A stretch of 36,106 nt of DNA from assembly GCA_016930695.1 (NCBI GenBank), contig JAFGGD010000057.1, positions 1-36,106 on the forward strand, read 5' to 3'. Source of the DNA: Candidatus Eisenbacteria bacterium. Its GTDB lineage: Bacteria > Orphanbacterota > Orphanbacteria > Orphanbacterales > Orphanbacteraceae. The notes under the pieces were generated by a model. That model ran no database searches. It saw only the letters and a program-made list of their open reading frames with translations, and had not been told where the DNA came from. The position numbers and the translations under genes are program-made. Shown here piece by piece: positions 1 through 9,686 of the stretch. Every line of letters starts with the position of its first letter. Position 1 is the stretch's first letter.

Positions 1-63
1 TCGCGCGGCCATTTCTCACGCACCTCGAGAGGTGGGGGCCCCCGTCCCGCCCCTTCTCCTCGA

Positions 64-206
64 AGGATCACGCCGTCCGTCCGGGGAAGAAGCGGAGAGG
101 ATGGCTCGGCCCTTCGGTCCCGGATTCTCTCCGAGCGAAGCGAGGAGGTATCCGGCACCGAAGAGGATCACGCCGTCCGTCCGAGGAGGAGGCGGAAGAG
201 TTGGCC
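64..206. repeat. imperfect direct repeat, two units 100 bp apart
   Basis: A 20-base block (AGGATCACGCCGTCCGTCCG) occurs at 64-83 and again, identical, at 164-183, exactly 100 bp later. A further purine-rich stretch of about 23 bases after each copy matches at most positions, giving about 43 bp of imperfect repeat. The rest of 1-245 holds no convincing gene. The only plus-strand ORF here (32-235) has no recognisable protein features. A GC palindrome (GGGGGCCCCC) lies at 34-43 and a small hairpin (CACCT/AGGTG) at 21-34. Two units are too few to call an array. This may be the remnant of a tandem duplication upstream of the prs operon. Confidence 0.6.
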
Positions 207-245
207 CCCACAGGTCCCACGCACCGGACGGCTGAAACTAACCCC

Positions 246-275
246 TTGTAATTTTTGATGATACTCCGGTAGAGT
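246..275 (+). promoter_or_regulatory. possible upstream promoter of the prs operon
   Basis: TTGTAA at 246-251 and TAGAGT at 270-275 are separated by 18 bp. Each hexamer matches four of six sigma70 consensus positions. It lies in a locally AT-richer stretch about 115 bp upstream of the stronger promoter at 361-389. It could be a second start site for the same operon or a chance match. Confidence 0.3.
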
Positions 276-360
276 TCCTTTCGCCGGGTGGGGGCCGCTT
301 CGTTTCAGCCCGCTTCCCAGGCGGAGCCGTAACTCCTTTTCCGGCTTGGCTTCCTTTTGC

Positions 361-389
361 TTGACCCGCCCATTCGTGATCCATATACT
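361..389 (+). promoter_or_regulatory. sigma70-type promoter of the prs-rplY-pth-hppA operon
   Basis: TTGACC at 361-366 and TATACT at 384-389 are separated by exactly 17 bp. Each matches five of six consensus positions. Transcription would begin near 396, leaving about 40 nt of leader before the prs ATG at 435. The hit also excludes the longer upstream reading of prs, because a start at 357 would lie upstream of the transcription start. No other strong promoter is visible before the terminator at 8986, so this site may drive ten genes. Confidence 0.8.
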
Positions 390-434
390 CTATGTTCTGT
401 GTCTGGAAAGGGCGCGGTGTGTCCGGAGGGGGGC

Positions 435-1367
435 ATGAACGGCAGCATGAAGATCTTCTCGGGACTGGCTCATCAGGAGTTGGCCGGCAGAATCGCGAAG
501 GCCGCCGGAACGGGCCTGAGCAAAATACAGTTGGGACGTTTCGCCGATGGCGAGATCTCGGTGATGATCGGGGAAAACGTCCGAGGCGTGGACGCCTTTA
601 TCGTCCAGCCGACATTTTCACCGGCGGAAAACCTGCTGGAGCTTCTCCTGATCGTGGATGCGCTTAAGCGCGCATCGGCGAAGCGCGTCACGACGGTGAT
701 CCCGTATTTCGGGTACGCCCGCCAGGACAGGAAAGACCGGCCGCGCGTGGCGATCGCCGCGAAGGTGGTGGCCAACCTGATCGCCGAGTCGGGAGCGGAT
801 CGCGTGCTGGTGATGGATCTCCATTCCAGCCAGATCCAGGGTTTCTTCGACATTCCGGTGGATCATCTCTACGCGGCGCCGGTGCTGGTGGAGTTCTACC
901 GGGAGCGCGACATTTCCGATCTGGTGGTGGTCGCGCCGGACATCGGGAGCGTGAAGATGGCGCGAGCCTACGCCAAACACCTGCATGCGGGTCTCGCCGT
1001 CATCGACAAACGCCGCCCCCGCGCGAACGTGGCGGAGGTGTACCACGTCATCGGCGCGGTGAAGGACAAGAACGTCCTGATCGTGGACGATCTCGTCGAC
1101 ACCGCCGGCACGATCGTGGCGGCCGCGGCTCGGCTGAAAGAGGAGGGGGCGCGTACGATCTACGCCTCCTGCACCCACCCGGTTCTCTCCGGTCCGGCGG
1201 TGGAACGCCTCGAAAAATCGGAGATCAGCGAGGTCGTGGTATCCGACACGATCCCGCTCCGCCGCGAGTGCGCGAAGATCCGGGCCCTGAGCGTGTCCGG
1301 GCTTCTCGGGGAGGCCATCCTCCGGATCCACCGTGAGGAGTCGGTCAGTTCCCTGTTCGTGGAGTGA
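435..1367 (+). CDS. prs: ribose-phosphate pyrophosphokinase (PRPP synthase)
   Basis: Makes 5-phosphoribosyl 1-pyrophosphate and AMP from ribose 5-phosphate and ATP, feeding purine, pyrimidine, NAD, His and Trp synthesis in the cytoplasm. The ATG at 435 follows GGAGG with a 6-nt gap and gives 310 residues, the normal family length. The frame is open upstream to 357, but that would precede the predicted transcription start. Family blocks are clear: the N-terminal FADGEISV segment, PYFGYARQDRK (catalytic and ATP region), the metal-site block DLHSSQIQGFFDIPVDHL, and the PRPP-binding loop VLIVDDLVDTAGT. The usual DLHAGQIQGFF reads DLHSSQIQGFF here, a mild variant. It is the first gene of the operon and lies directly upstream of rplY and pth, an arrangement seen in many bacteria. 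Confidence 0.97.
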   Translation: MNGSMKIFSGLAHQELAGRIAKAAGTGLSKIQLGRFADGEISVMIGENVRGVDAFIVQPTFSPAENLLELLLIVDALKRASAKRVTTVIPYFGYARQDRKDRPRVAIAAKVVANLIAESGADRVLVMDLHSSQIQGFFDIPVDHLYAAPVLVEFYRERDISDLVVVAPDIGSVKMARAYAKHLHAGLAVIDKRRPRANVAEVYHVIGAVKDKNVLIVDDLVDTAGTIVAAAARLKEEGARTIYASCTHPVLSGPAVERLEKSEISEVVVSDTIPLRRECAKIRALSVSGLLGEAILRIHREESVSSLFVE

Positions 1368-1442
1368 GTTCATTCATCTCTCCGGGCCTCGGGCGGCACG
1401 GAGTATCGCGCGGGAGGCCGGATCCTCCCGGGGGTTCGAACG

Positions 1443-2117
1443 ATGCAGAGAGCGGAATTGCAAGCGATCTCTCGGCGGACCGAGAGGCCAAGCGACATCA
1501 AGCGGCTCCGGGCGGAAGGGGTCGTCCCCGGAGTGCTGTACGGCTTCGGTGAAGAGGCGAAGCGGATCCAGGTCAAGATGGACGACCTCCATCCGGTTCT
1601 CAAGAAGAGTCACGGAACCACCCTTCTCATCGATCTCCGTCTGGACGAGGAGAAGGACCCCGTGGTGACGGTGATCCGCGAGGTGCAACGGGATCCGTTG
1701 ACCCGCAAGATCGTCCACTGCGACCTGCTCAAGGTGGACATGAACCGGAAGTACAACGTGACTGTGCCGGTGGTCGTGATCGGGGAATCGCCGGGCGTGA
1801 AAACCTACGGCGGCATTATGGATCAGCACGTCCGCGAGGTCGACATCCGGTGCCGTCCCCTCGAGATTCCCGAGAGCTACGTCGTCGATGTGTCCAAGAT
1901 GGAGATCGGCGACTCGGTTCGGGTCGGCGAACTCGCCCACGGACACGAAGAGATCCTCACCCGTGAGGACGTGACGGTCGTCATGATCGTCCCGCCGCGG
2001 ACGATGGCTCTGACCGACGAAGAGGCGGCCGAGGCGGCCGAGGGCGCCGAAGGCGAAGAGGGCGAAGAGGGCGCCGAGAAGAAGGCCGAGGGAGAATCGG
2101 CCGAAAAGTCCTCCTGA
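1443..2117 (+). CDS. rplY: 50S ribosomal protein L25, long CTC/TL5-type form
   Basis: Binds 5S rRNA in the central protuberance of the large subunit. The 224-residue product is the long CTC/TL5 type: an N-terminal L25 beta-barrel (about 1-95, with the RRTERPSDIKRLRAEGVVPG block and a conserved LYGFG), then a C-terminal TL5 beta domain (about 96-185), then a low-complexity Ala/Glu/Gly-rich acidic tail (about 190-224). The start is ATG at 1443, after a weak purine-rich ribosome site (GGGGG, 1430-1434). It sits 75 bp after prs and 32 bp before pth, with no promoter or terminator seen between, so co-transcription is likely. Confidence 0.95.
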   Translation: MQRAELQAISRRTERPSDIKRLRAEGVVPGVLYGFGEEAKRIQVKMDDLHPVLKKSHGTTLLIDLRLDEEKDPVVTVIREVQRDPLTRKIVHCDLLKVDMNRKYNVTVPVVVIGESPGVKTYGGIMDQHVREVDIRCRPLEIPESYVVDVSKMEIGDSVRVGELAHGHEEILTREDVTVVMIVPPRTMALTDEEAAEAAEGAEGEEGEEGAEKKAEGESAEKSS

Positions 2118-2149
2118 TCCGTTTTCTCCGATCCGATCGGGAGGGAACT

Positions 2150-2748
2150 TTGCTCGCGGTGATCGGTCTCGGCAACGTGGGGTCCGAGTACGAGGACACG
2201 CGCCACAACGTCGGTTTCCGGGTCATCGAGGCGCTTGCCGGCGAGGGGACCCGCCTGGAACGGCGGGACACTTATCGGTTCATCGGCGGCCGGATCGGGG
2301 GGCGGCGGGCGCTGCTCGTCGAGCCGACCGTTTTCATGAACCGGAGCGGTATCGCCGTCGCCCGGTTGATCGGGGATTTCGATCTGACGCCGTCGGACAT
2401 GCTCGTGGTGTCCGACGATGTTCATTTGCCCCTCGGCAGGATCCGTATCCGCTCCGGGGGAGGAGACGGAGGCCAGAAGGGTCTGGCCTCGATCATTCGA
2501 TCGATCGGGACGGAAGACTTCCCGAGACTTCGGCTCGGCGTCGGATCTCCGGGTGGCGGCGTCGACCTGGCCGATTACGTTCTGGACTCCTTTGACGCCG
2601 GGGAGCGGGAGGAGGCGGAGCGGATGATCGACCTCGCGGTTCTCTGCGTGAGAACCTGGGTGACGGAGGGAGTCGCCCGGGCGAGGGACCGCTGGAACCG
2701 TACGCAACCCCTTTCCGAAGGGCACGAGGAAGGAGAGGCATCGAAGTC

Positions 2749-2752
<4 letters not shown>
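2150..2752 (+). CDS. pth: peptidyl-tRNA hydrolase
   Basis: Hydrolyses the ester bond of peptidyl-tRNAs released prematurely from ribosomes, freeing tRNA for reuse. The product is 200 residues, typical for the family. The start is a TTG at 2150 after GGGAGGG (2140-2146). The Pth N-terminus follows at once: IGLGNVG with conserved Asn9, then TRHNVGF with His19 as the catalytic histidine (His20 in E. coli). FMNRSG and the [18 protein letters not shown] block, which includes the catalytic-dyad Asp and the HNGL-loop equivalent, are intact. The stop overlaps the hppA start (ATGA at 2749-2752), so the two are probably translationally coupled. Confidence 0.96.
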
Positions 2753-4785
<2,033 letters not shown>

Positions 4786-4801
4786 AAGGAGGTTCGGTCG
4801 G

Positions 4802-5377
4802 TTGGCGATTTACGAATCCATGGTTGTTTACGGTGGCCGTCTGGAAGGCCAGGAGATCGAGGAACAGATCTCCAAATTCCAGAAAGCGATCGAGACGGGC
4901 AAGGGCGAGATTCACAGCATCGAGAGGATGGGGAAGAGACACCTCGCCTACGAGATCATGCGGAACCAAGACGGTTACTACACGGTGTTTCATTTCCAGG
5001 CGGAACCGAAACTGATCGCACCGCTGCAACGCTCTCTGCGTCTCAACGAATCGGTACTCCGTCACATCGTTCTCCGCAAGGACAAGTTCCCCGAGGGACC
5101 GACCGTAGCGGTGGAAGAAGTGGCTACCGCGGCCGCTTCGGCCCCGCCTCACGCCGCGGAGGCGGAACCCGTCGCGCCGCGCGCGCAGGAGGCGGAGACT
5201 CCGGCGGAAGAAGTCCCCGCGGAGACCGCCGCCGTTCCGGAAACGGCGGAAGCGCCCTCCGAGCAAGCCGATGCGGCCGGCGCCGAGGCCGAGACGGAGG
5301 AGCCGGAACCGGCCCCCCGCGCCGAGGCGGAGGCGGAAGCGGAGGAGCCGGAGAAGCCGAAAGAGGGAACCGAGTAA
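4802..5377 (+). CDS. rpsF: 30S ribosomal protein S6 with long acidic Ala/Glu/Pro tail
   Basis: Binds the 16S rRNA platform as a heterodimer with S18. The start is TTG at 4802, preceded by AAGGAGG at 4785-4791. The S6 ferredoxin-like fold covers about residues 1-97 ([13 protein letters not shown] near the start, [36 protein letters not shown]). The product is 191 residues, nearly twice the usual 95-130, because of a 90-residue low-complexity tail of Ala, Glu, Pro and Thr. E. coli S6 is known to receive extra C-terminal glutamates after translation; here an acidic extension is encoded. It heads the classic rpsF-ssb-rpsR-rplI cluster. Confidence 0.95.
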   Translation: MAIYESMVVYGGRLEGQEIEEQISKFQKAIETGKGEIHSIERMGKRHLAYEIMRNQDGYYTVFHFQAEPKLIAPLQRSLRLNESVLRHIVLRKDKFPEGPTVAVEEVATAAASAPPHAAEAEPVAPRAQEAETPAEEVPAETAAVPETAEAPSEQADAAGAEAETEEPEPAPRAEAEAEAEEPEKPKEGTE

Positions 5378-5406
5378 GACCCGAACCCTTCACGCGGCGG
5401 ATACGC

Positions 5407-5420
5407 CGGCCGAAAGGCCG
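5407..5420 (+). other. small GAAA-loop hairpin in the rpsF-ssb gap
   Basis: CGGCC-GAAA-GGCCG forms a perfect 5-bp stem capped by a GNRA tetraloop in the 139-nt gap between rpsF and ssb. The rest of the gap is GC-rich, has the octamer CCGGCGGG twice (near 5470 and 5487), and ends with a good ribosome site (AAAGGAG) before ssb. There is no T-tract, so it is not a typical terminator. It might stabilise or segment the mRNA. Confidence 0.35.
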
Positions 5421-5516
5421 CTGCCGCACGCTCATCCTGGGAGAGCGACGACCGGTCCATAAGAAAGCCCCCGGCGGGGTCGATCCCGGCGGGAGCGAAG
5501 GAAAGGAGAAAACCAG

Positions 5517-5963
5517 ATGGCGGACGTACGGCTGGGTACGCTGAACAAAGTTCTCCTGATCGGTAGGCTCACTCAGGATCCGGAGATTCGATATACCCCC
5601 TCGGGCGCCGCGGTGCTCAACATGCGGTTGGCCGTGAACCGGCGTTACCAGGACCAGGGCGGCGAGTGGCGGGACGACACCTGCTTCGTGAACGCCGTGG
5701 CCTGGCAGAAGACGGCGGAACGGCTTTCCCAGGTCCTGAAAAAAGGGAGCGCGGTGCTCGTCGAGGGGCGGCTCCAGAGCCGTTCCTGGGAGACACAGGA
5801 CGGACAGAAGAGAACCACGATCGAGGTGAACGCCAACAGCGTGCAGAACCTCGATCGTCGGGATTCGTCATCGCCGGGCGGTCCCCCCGCCGATTCGAGC
5901 GGTCCGTCCGCCGATTCGGGCGGCGATTTCCCCGGCGACTCGGACGACGACATCCCGTTCTAG
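5517..5963 (+). CDS. ssb: single-stranded DNA-binding protein
   Basis: Coats single-stranded DNA in replication, recombination and repair and recruits partners through its C-terminal tip. The 148 residues start at ATG 5517 after AAAGGAG. The OB fold spans about 1-112: [60 protein letters not shown], and the closing [11 protein letters not shown] Gly/Pro/Ser/Asp linker follows, then the canonical acidic tip DDDIPF, which binds SSB-interacting proteins. It lies between rpsF and rpsR, as in many bacteria. Confidence 0.97.
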   Translation: MADVRLGTLNKVLLIGRLTQDPEIRYTPSGAAVLNMRLAVNRRYQDQGGEWRDDTCFVNAVAWQKTAERLSQVLKKGSAVLVEGRLQSRSWETQDGQKRTTIEVNANSVQNLDRRDSSSPGGPPADSSGPSADSGGDFPGDSDDDIPF

Positions 5964-6012
5964 AGACGGGGTCCCGCCGGCCGGGTGGGACCGAAACCGT
6001 ACAACACGGCCG

Positions 6013-6049
6013 CGGGCGCCTCTTGGCGCCCGTCGCGAGAGATTCTCGC
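6013..6049 (+). promoter_or_regulatory. two consecutive hairpins just upstream of rpsR
   Basis: Hairpin 1 is CGGGCGCC-TCTT-GGCGCCCG (6013-6032), a perfect 8-bp stem. Hairpin 2 is GCGAGA-GAT-TCTCGC (6035-6049), a perfect 6-bp stem. The second ends 2 nt before the rpsR ribosome site AGGAGG (6052-6057). Neither is followed by a T-tract, so these are not simple terminators. In many bacteria the S6:S18 complex regulates this operon through an mRNA structure in the rpsF leader. A structure here could tune rpsR translation or mark an RNase processing point. The role is inference. Confidence 0.5.
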
Positions 6050-6067
6050 ACAGGAGGAAAGATCGTT

Positions 6068-6304
6068 ATGGCGAGACCTCGAGGCGACGACCGACGAGGC
6101 CGACGCAAGGTCTGCCGGTTCTGCGTGGACCGGATCAAAGAGATCGATTACAAGGACGAGAGACGATTGCGCCGTTTCATTACCGACCGGGGGAAGATCG
6201 TGCCCCGGCGGATTTCCGGAACCTGTGCCCGCCACCAGAGGATGCTGACCACGGCGATCAAGCGGGCGAGACAGGTGGCGCTGATTCCGTACCTCGGCGA
6301 GTGA
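6068..6304 (+). CDS. rpsR: 30S ribosomal protein S18, zinc-ligand (C+) form
   Basis: Partners S6 on the 30S platform. ATG 6068 follows AGGAGGAAA (6052-6060) and gives 78 residues. The frame is open much further upstream, but that part overlaps ssb and does not resemble S18. Family blocks include CRFC, the IDYKD segment, [25 protein letters not shown] and the [10 protein letters not shown] end. Cys16, Cys19, Cys53 and His56 form the spacing expected of the metal-binding C+ version of S18. That cysteine set is absent from C- paralogues such as E. coli S18. The gene sits between ssb and the YybS-like gene. Confidence 0.96.
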   Translation: MARPRGDDRRGRRKVCRFCVDRIKEIDYKDERRLRRFITDRGKIVPRRISGTCARHQRMLTTAIKRARQVALIPYLGE

Positions 6305-6323
6305 TTTCGGCGGAGAGAGGGCG

Positions 6324-7295
6324 ATGACGGGCTTCGGGGTTACCCGCCCCTTACCCGGCTCCTGGATTCTTTTCGGAGCCGGGGCGGTCCTCGTGGCCGG
6401 GTCCGGGATCGGTGCGTTCCCCGAGTTGCTCGGGAGACTGGCCGGTCCGCCCGTGCTCGTTCTGCTCTATCGGATCCGCCCCACTCGGGCGGTCTGGGCG
6501 ATCGGAGCCGGTCTGCTGATCCTCCTCGCCCTCACCCGCGACCCCGCGCCTCTGTTGCGGATCGCGCTCCCGCTCGGGCTTTCGGCCCTGCTTTTAGCGC
6601 GGGGCATTCTACGGGGGGGAAAGCCGGTACGGGTGGTTTTCGAAGCGACGCTCCCCTTCCTGCTCGCTTCGCTCCCTTTCTTTCTCCACCCGGAGACGCG
6701 GGCGGAGCGGGAGGCGGAGGCGGAGAGAAACGTCGTTCGGACGATCGAGTTATACCGGGAGTTGGGCACGGAAGAGGCGGTGCTGAAGGAATGGGAGGGG
6801 ACGGTTCGCCGGGTCGGCCACGCGGCGACGGCTGTCGAGCCGGCCGTCGGGTTCCTGATCCTGGCCGCCTTCACGACCGTTCTCTACAGGATCACCACGG
6901 GGCTTCTCGCCCGTTACGGTCTTGAAACGAGGCGGATCGCGCCGTTCCGGTACTGGCGCGTCCCCTTCGGGTTGGTGTGGGTTTTCGCGGCGGGTCTCGC
7001 CGGCGTGCTGATCGGAGGATCACCCGTCGGCGAGACCGGCGCGAACCTGCTCTGTTTCTCCGCCGCCGTCTTTTGGATCGACGGTCTGGCGGTGTTGATC
7101 TGGCAGTTCCGGAGCAGGAGGATTTCCGTTCCGATACAAGTCGTCTTTTTCACCGCATCGGCGCTTTTGGTCTTCCCTCTCTTTCTGATCATGACCATCG
7201 GCGCCGGGCTGATCGACGCGTGGGTCGATTTCCGCCACCTCGAATCGGTGGACGGTGGACCCCAAAAAAGGGAAAGCGAGGGGCGTGACTCATGA
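6324..7295 (+). CDS. YybS-like (DUF2232-type) polytopic membrane protein
   Basis: The 323-residue product has about eight hydrophobic segments. An amphipathic charged stretch (about 128-165, Glu/Arg-rich) separates two membrane blocks. Its size, topology and position between rpsR and rplI match the DUF2232/YybS family, found at the same locus in Bacillus. The biochemical function of that family is not established. The start at ATG 6324 follows GGAGAG (6311-6316). The stop overlaps the rplI start (ATGA, 7292-7295), so the two are likely translationally coupled. Assignment rests on context and topology as much as on sequence, so it could be another membrane family inserted at this place. Confidence 0.7.
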   Translation: MTGFGVTRPLPGSWILFGAGAVLVAGSGIGAFPELLGRLAGPPVLVLLYRIRPTRAVWAIGAGLLILLALTRDPAPLLRIALPLGLSALLLARGILRGGKPVRVVFEATLPFLLASLPFFLHPETRAEREAEAERNVVRTIELYRELGTEEAVLKEWEGTVRRVGHAATAVEPAVGFLILAAFTTVLYRITTGLLARYGLETRRIAPFRYWRVPFGLVWVFAAGLAGVLIGGSPVGETGANLLCFSAAVFWIDGLAVLIWQFRSRRISVPIQVVFFTASALLVFPLFLIMTIGAGLIDAWVDFRHLESVDGGPQKRESEGRDS

Positions 7296-7735
7296 AAGTG
7301 ATTCTGCGGGAAGAGGTGGAGAGTCTGGGCGGGCGCGGGGATCGGGTGAACGTTGCCCGGGGATATGCCCGTAACTTCTTGATTCCCAAGGGTTTCGCGG
7401 TTGAGGCGAATCCCGGGAACGAGCGGATGTTCGACGAGGAGGAGAAGCTCCGCAGCGTGCGCGAGAACAAGACGCTGCGTCAGGCGGACCGGCTCGGCGA
7501 CCGGCTGAAAAAGGTCTCGGTCACGGCGGCCGTCCAGGTCGGCGAAGAAGACCGGCTTTTCGGTTCCGTCACCGCCCATGACATCGAGGAGCTTCTGAAG
7601 GCGCAGGGATTCGCCATCGACCGGAAGCGGATACTGCTCGACGAACCGCTCAAGAGTCTGGGTGTGTATACGGTACCGATCAAGCTACACAAAGACGTGG
7701 ACTGCGCGATCAAGGTTTGGGTCGTCAAGAAGTAG
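7292..7735 (+). CDS. rplI: 50S ribosomal protein L9
   Basis: Two-domain protein that stretches from the base of the L1 stalk and affects reading-frame maintenance. The N-terminal domain is textbook: MKVILREEVESLGGRGD, then VARGYARNFLIPKGFA. A long Glu/Lys/Arg-rich connecting helix (about 45-75) follows, then the C-terminal domain with LFGSVTAHDIEELL, and KSLGVYTVPIKLHKDV near the end. Length is 147 residues, normal for L9. It starts inside the stop of the YybS-like gene and ends 31 bp before the foldase lipoprotein gene. Confidence 0.97.
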   Translation: MKVILREEVESLGGRGDRVNVARGYARNFLIPKGFAVEANPGNERMFDEEEKLRSVRENKTLRQADRLGDRLKKVSVTAAVQVGEEDRLFGSVTAHDIEELLKAQGFAIDRKRILLDEPLKSLGVYTVPIKLHKDVDCAIKVWVVKK

Positions 7736-7766
7736 ACCGGAACCCGCCGAACAAGGAGTAAATGCC

Positions 7767-8939
7767 ATGAGGCGATTTGCCGCCCTTCTTCTGCCGGTTT
7801 CCCTGTTCGTTCTCGCCTGCGGCGGGTCGGGTGGGGACGGTGAAGTCGTCGCCGTCATCGGCGACCGTTCCATCACCACGAGGGACGTGGACCGCCGTCT
7901 TGCCGAGATGCCTCAGAGGATTCAAGGGGAATTCGTCGGGCCGGAGGGGCGAAAAAAGCTGATCGAGGGCTTGATGGACGAGGAGGCTTTTCTGCTCGCC
8001 GCCGAGGAGCAGGATCTGGAGAAGAACCCGGAGGTCAAGCGACAGATCGATTCCGCGAGACGACGCGTGTTGATCCAGGCTTACTACAACCGGGAGGTCG
8101 TCCCCTACACGCAGATGACCGAAGAGGACATGCGCGACTACTACGACGAGCACATGGATCTCTTTACCCGGCCCGAGGAATCGGAGGTTCGCCAGGTGGT
8201 GGTCGAATCCGAGGAGACCGCCGCGCGGGTCCGGCGGATGCTGTTGGATGGGGCGACCTGGGAACACGTCGTGGGCAAATACTGCACCGATTTACCCACG
8301 AAGAAAAGGAACGGCCGCATCGGCCCGGTCCAGAAGAACGCCTCCATTATTCCGCTCGTCGGCACCTCCGCCGAGCTGAGCCGGTGCATCGACACCCTCA
8401 CCATCGGCACCATTTCGCCGGTGATCAAGGGGCCGAAGGGGTATCACGTCTTCACCGTGGAGCAGAGGAACGCGGAGGCGGTGATGCCTTTCGAAAAGGT
8501 GCAGGAGACGATCCGGCGAAACTACGCGAGCGCATTCGCCGAGGAGGTCCGCAAGGCGAAGGTGAAGGAACTGCATGAGAAGTACGGCTCCCGCATCCTG
8601 AAGGACCCGACGCAGGTGGTGGAGTCGGAAGAGCTGGACGAGGATCGTCAAGCGGCCAAGATCTTTCAGCTCGCTCAGAACGCCACCGATCCGCTGCAGA
8701 GGATCAAGTATTACGACGAGATCGTCCGGAATCATCCGGATGACCCTTACGCCTGCGAAGCCCAATTCATGATCGGTTTCGTCTACTCCGAGGAACTCCA
8801 CAACTTCGATCGAGCCCGCGAGGCTTTCGAGAAGGTGCTGGCCCGGGGCGGCGACGGATGCAAGCAGGAACTGATCGATTCCGCCACCTGGATGCTGCAG
8901 AACATGGGCGGTACGCCGCCGGAGTTCAACGAGGACTGA
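7767..8939 (+). CDS. SurA/PrsA-like peptidyl-prolyl isomerase lipoprotein with TPR-like tail
   Basis: Probable periplasmic, membrane-anchored folding factor. ATG 7767 follows AAGGAG (7753-7758) and gives 390 residues. An earlier in-frame start would overlap rplI and lacks a signal peptide. The N-terminus is a lipoprotein signal (hydrophobic run, then LFVLAC with Cys18 as the lipidation site). A SurA-N-like helical region (about 27-125) is followed by a parvulin/PPIC-type domain (about 130-245: EEDMRDYYDEHMDLF, NGRIGPVQ, ISPVIKGPKGYHVFTVEQ). Residues about 290-380 look like tetratricopeptide helices (YYDEIVRNHPDDPYACEAQF and a second unit). The parvulin active-site residues were not verified, so chaperone activity without isomerase activity is possible. 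It is the last gene before the terminator. Confidence 0.85.
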   Translation: MRRFAALLLPVSLFVLACGGSGGDGEVVAVIGDRSITTRDVDRRLAEMPQRIQGEFVGPEGRKKLIEGLMDEEAFLLAAEEQDLEKNPEVKRQIDSARRRVLIQAYYNREVVPYTQMTEEDMRDYYDEHMDLFTRPEESEVRQVVVESEETAARVRRMLLDGATWEHVVGKYCTDLPTKKRNGRIGPVQKNASIIPLVGTSAELSRCIDTLTIGTISPVIKGPKGYHVFTVEQRNAEAVMPFEKVQETIRRNYASAFAEEVRKAKVKELHEKYGSRILKDPTQVVESEELDEDRQAAKIFQLAQNATDPLQRIKYYDEIVRNHPDDPYACEAQFMIGFVYSEELHNFDRAREAFEKVLARGGDGCKQELIDSATWMLQNMGGTPPEFNED

Positions 8940-8985
8940 GGCGGAGGGGCGAATACGATCGGGGCGAAGCGGATACGCGCAACCG

Positions 8986-9016
8986 GGCCGGCGTCCCACG
9001 GGCGCCGGCCTCTTTT
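8986..9016 (+). terminator. rho-independent terminator of the prs operon
   Basis: GGCCGGCG (8986-8993) and CGCCGGCC (9003-9010) form a perfect 8-bp GC stem around a 9-nt loop, followed at once by TCTTTTGTT. It lies about 47 bp after the stop of the foldase gene and upstream of the next promoter, as expected for an operon end. Confidence 0.85.
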
Positions 9017-9042
9017 GTTCCGGAGCGTTCACCGCCGCCGTC

Positions 9043-9071
9043 TTGACTTTCCCTTTGGGATCGATTACCTT
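9043..9071 (+). promoter_or_regulatory. sigma70-type promoter of the bifunctional-nuclease gene
   Basis: TTGACT (9043-9048) and TACCTT (9066-9071) are separated by 17 bp. The predicted start near 9078 leaves about 40 nt of leader before the TTG at 9119. It lies directly after the upstream terminator, which supports an independent transcription unit. Confidence 0.7.
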
Positions 9072-9118
9072 CCGAAAGCAGGAAACTCCCCCAGGCTAAA
9101 CAGAATAAGGAAAAGCAC

Positions 9119-9610
9119 TTGTCGGAGTTGGTGGAAGTGAAGGTCAGCGGGCTTGCGCTGGATGAGCGCAGCCGGTCGCCGGTGGTTCTGCTCCAGGAAC
9201 TGGGAGGCACCCGTGTACTCCCCATTTGGATCGGAGCGCCGGAGGCGAACTCCATCGCCATGGAGCTGGCGGGGAAGAAGTTCCAGAGACCTCTCACGCA
9301 CGATCTCCTCCGAACCGTCATCGAGGGCCTCAAGGGGACGATCCGCAAGATCCTCATCACCGACCTGAAGGACGGCACCTTCTTCGCTCGGATCCTCATC
9401 ACACGCGACAACGATGTGATCGGCGTGGACGCCCGTCCCTCCGACTCGATCGCCCTCGCGCTCCGCGCGCATTCCCCGATCTTCGTCTCCGAGGAGCTTT
9501 TCCAGCCCGGCCTGGAGGGGACCGAGGCGGACGAGGAGAAGAAGAAGGACCAGATTCGGGATTTCCTCCGCAACCTTCCGCCGGAAGATTTCGGCAACAT
9601 CGCCCCTTAA
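9119..9610 (+). CDS. bifunctional nuclease family protein (DUF151/BFN)
   Basis: The 163-residue product matches the BFN domain family (DUF151), present in many bacteria and plants. A few members have been reported to have DNase and RNase activity; most are uncharacterised. Hallmarks are visible: RSPVVLLQELGGTRVLPIWIG near the N-terminus, the EANSIAMEL helix, RPLTHDLL, and VDARPSDSIALALRAHSPIFV, the most conserved block. A charged C-terminal tail (about 133-163, Glu/Lys-rich) follows the domain. The start is a TTG at 9119 preceded by AAGGA, with its own promoter at 9043-9071. It runs toward the minus-strand amidase gene. I see no strong terminator in the 76 bp between them. Confidence 0.85.
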   Translation: MSELVEVKVSGLALDERSRSPVVLLQELGGTRVLPIWIGAPEANSIAMELAGKKFQRPLTHDLLRTVIEGLKGTIRKILITDLKDGTFFARILITRDNDVIGVDARPSDSIALALRAHSPIFVSEELFQPGLEGTEADEEKKKDQIRDFLRNLPPEDFGNIAP

Positions 9611-9686
9611 GAACCGAAGCGCTTTCGTTGTTTCCTCGAGAGGTCTTTTCTTCGCCGCTCTTCCGCCTCTTTTCCGGCCGGGCACG

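Noticed and set aside
64-183. Repeat pair considered as a CRISPR remnant
   Set aside because: Only two units, not palindromic, 80-bp spacer, no cas genes.
32-235. 67-residue plus-strand ORF at the window start
   Set aside because: No ribosome site or recognisable features; covers the direct repeat.
357-434. Longer prs reading from 357
   Set aside because: It begins upstream of the predicted transcription start and adds residues without family similarity; ATG 435 has a good ribosome site.
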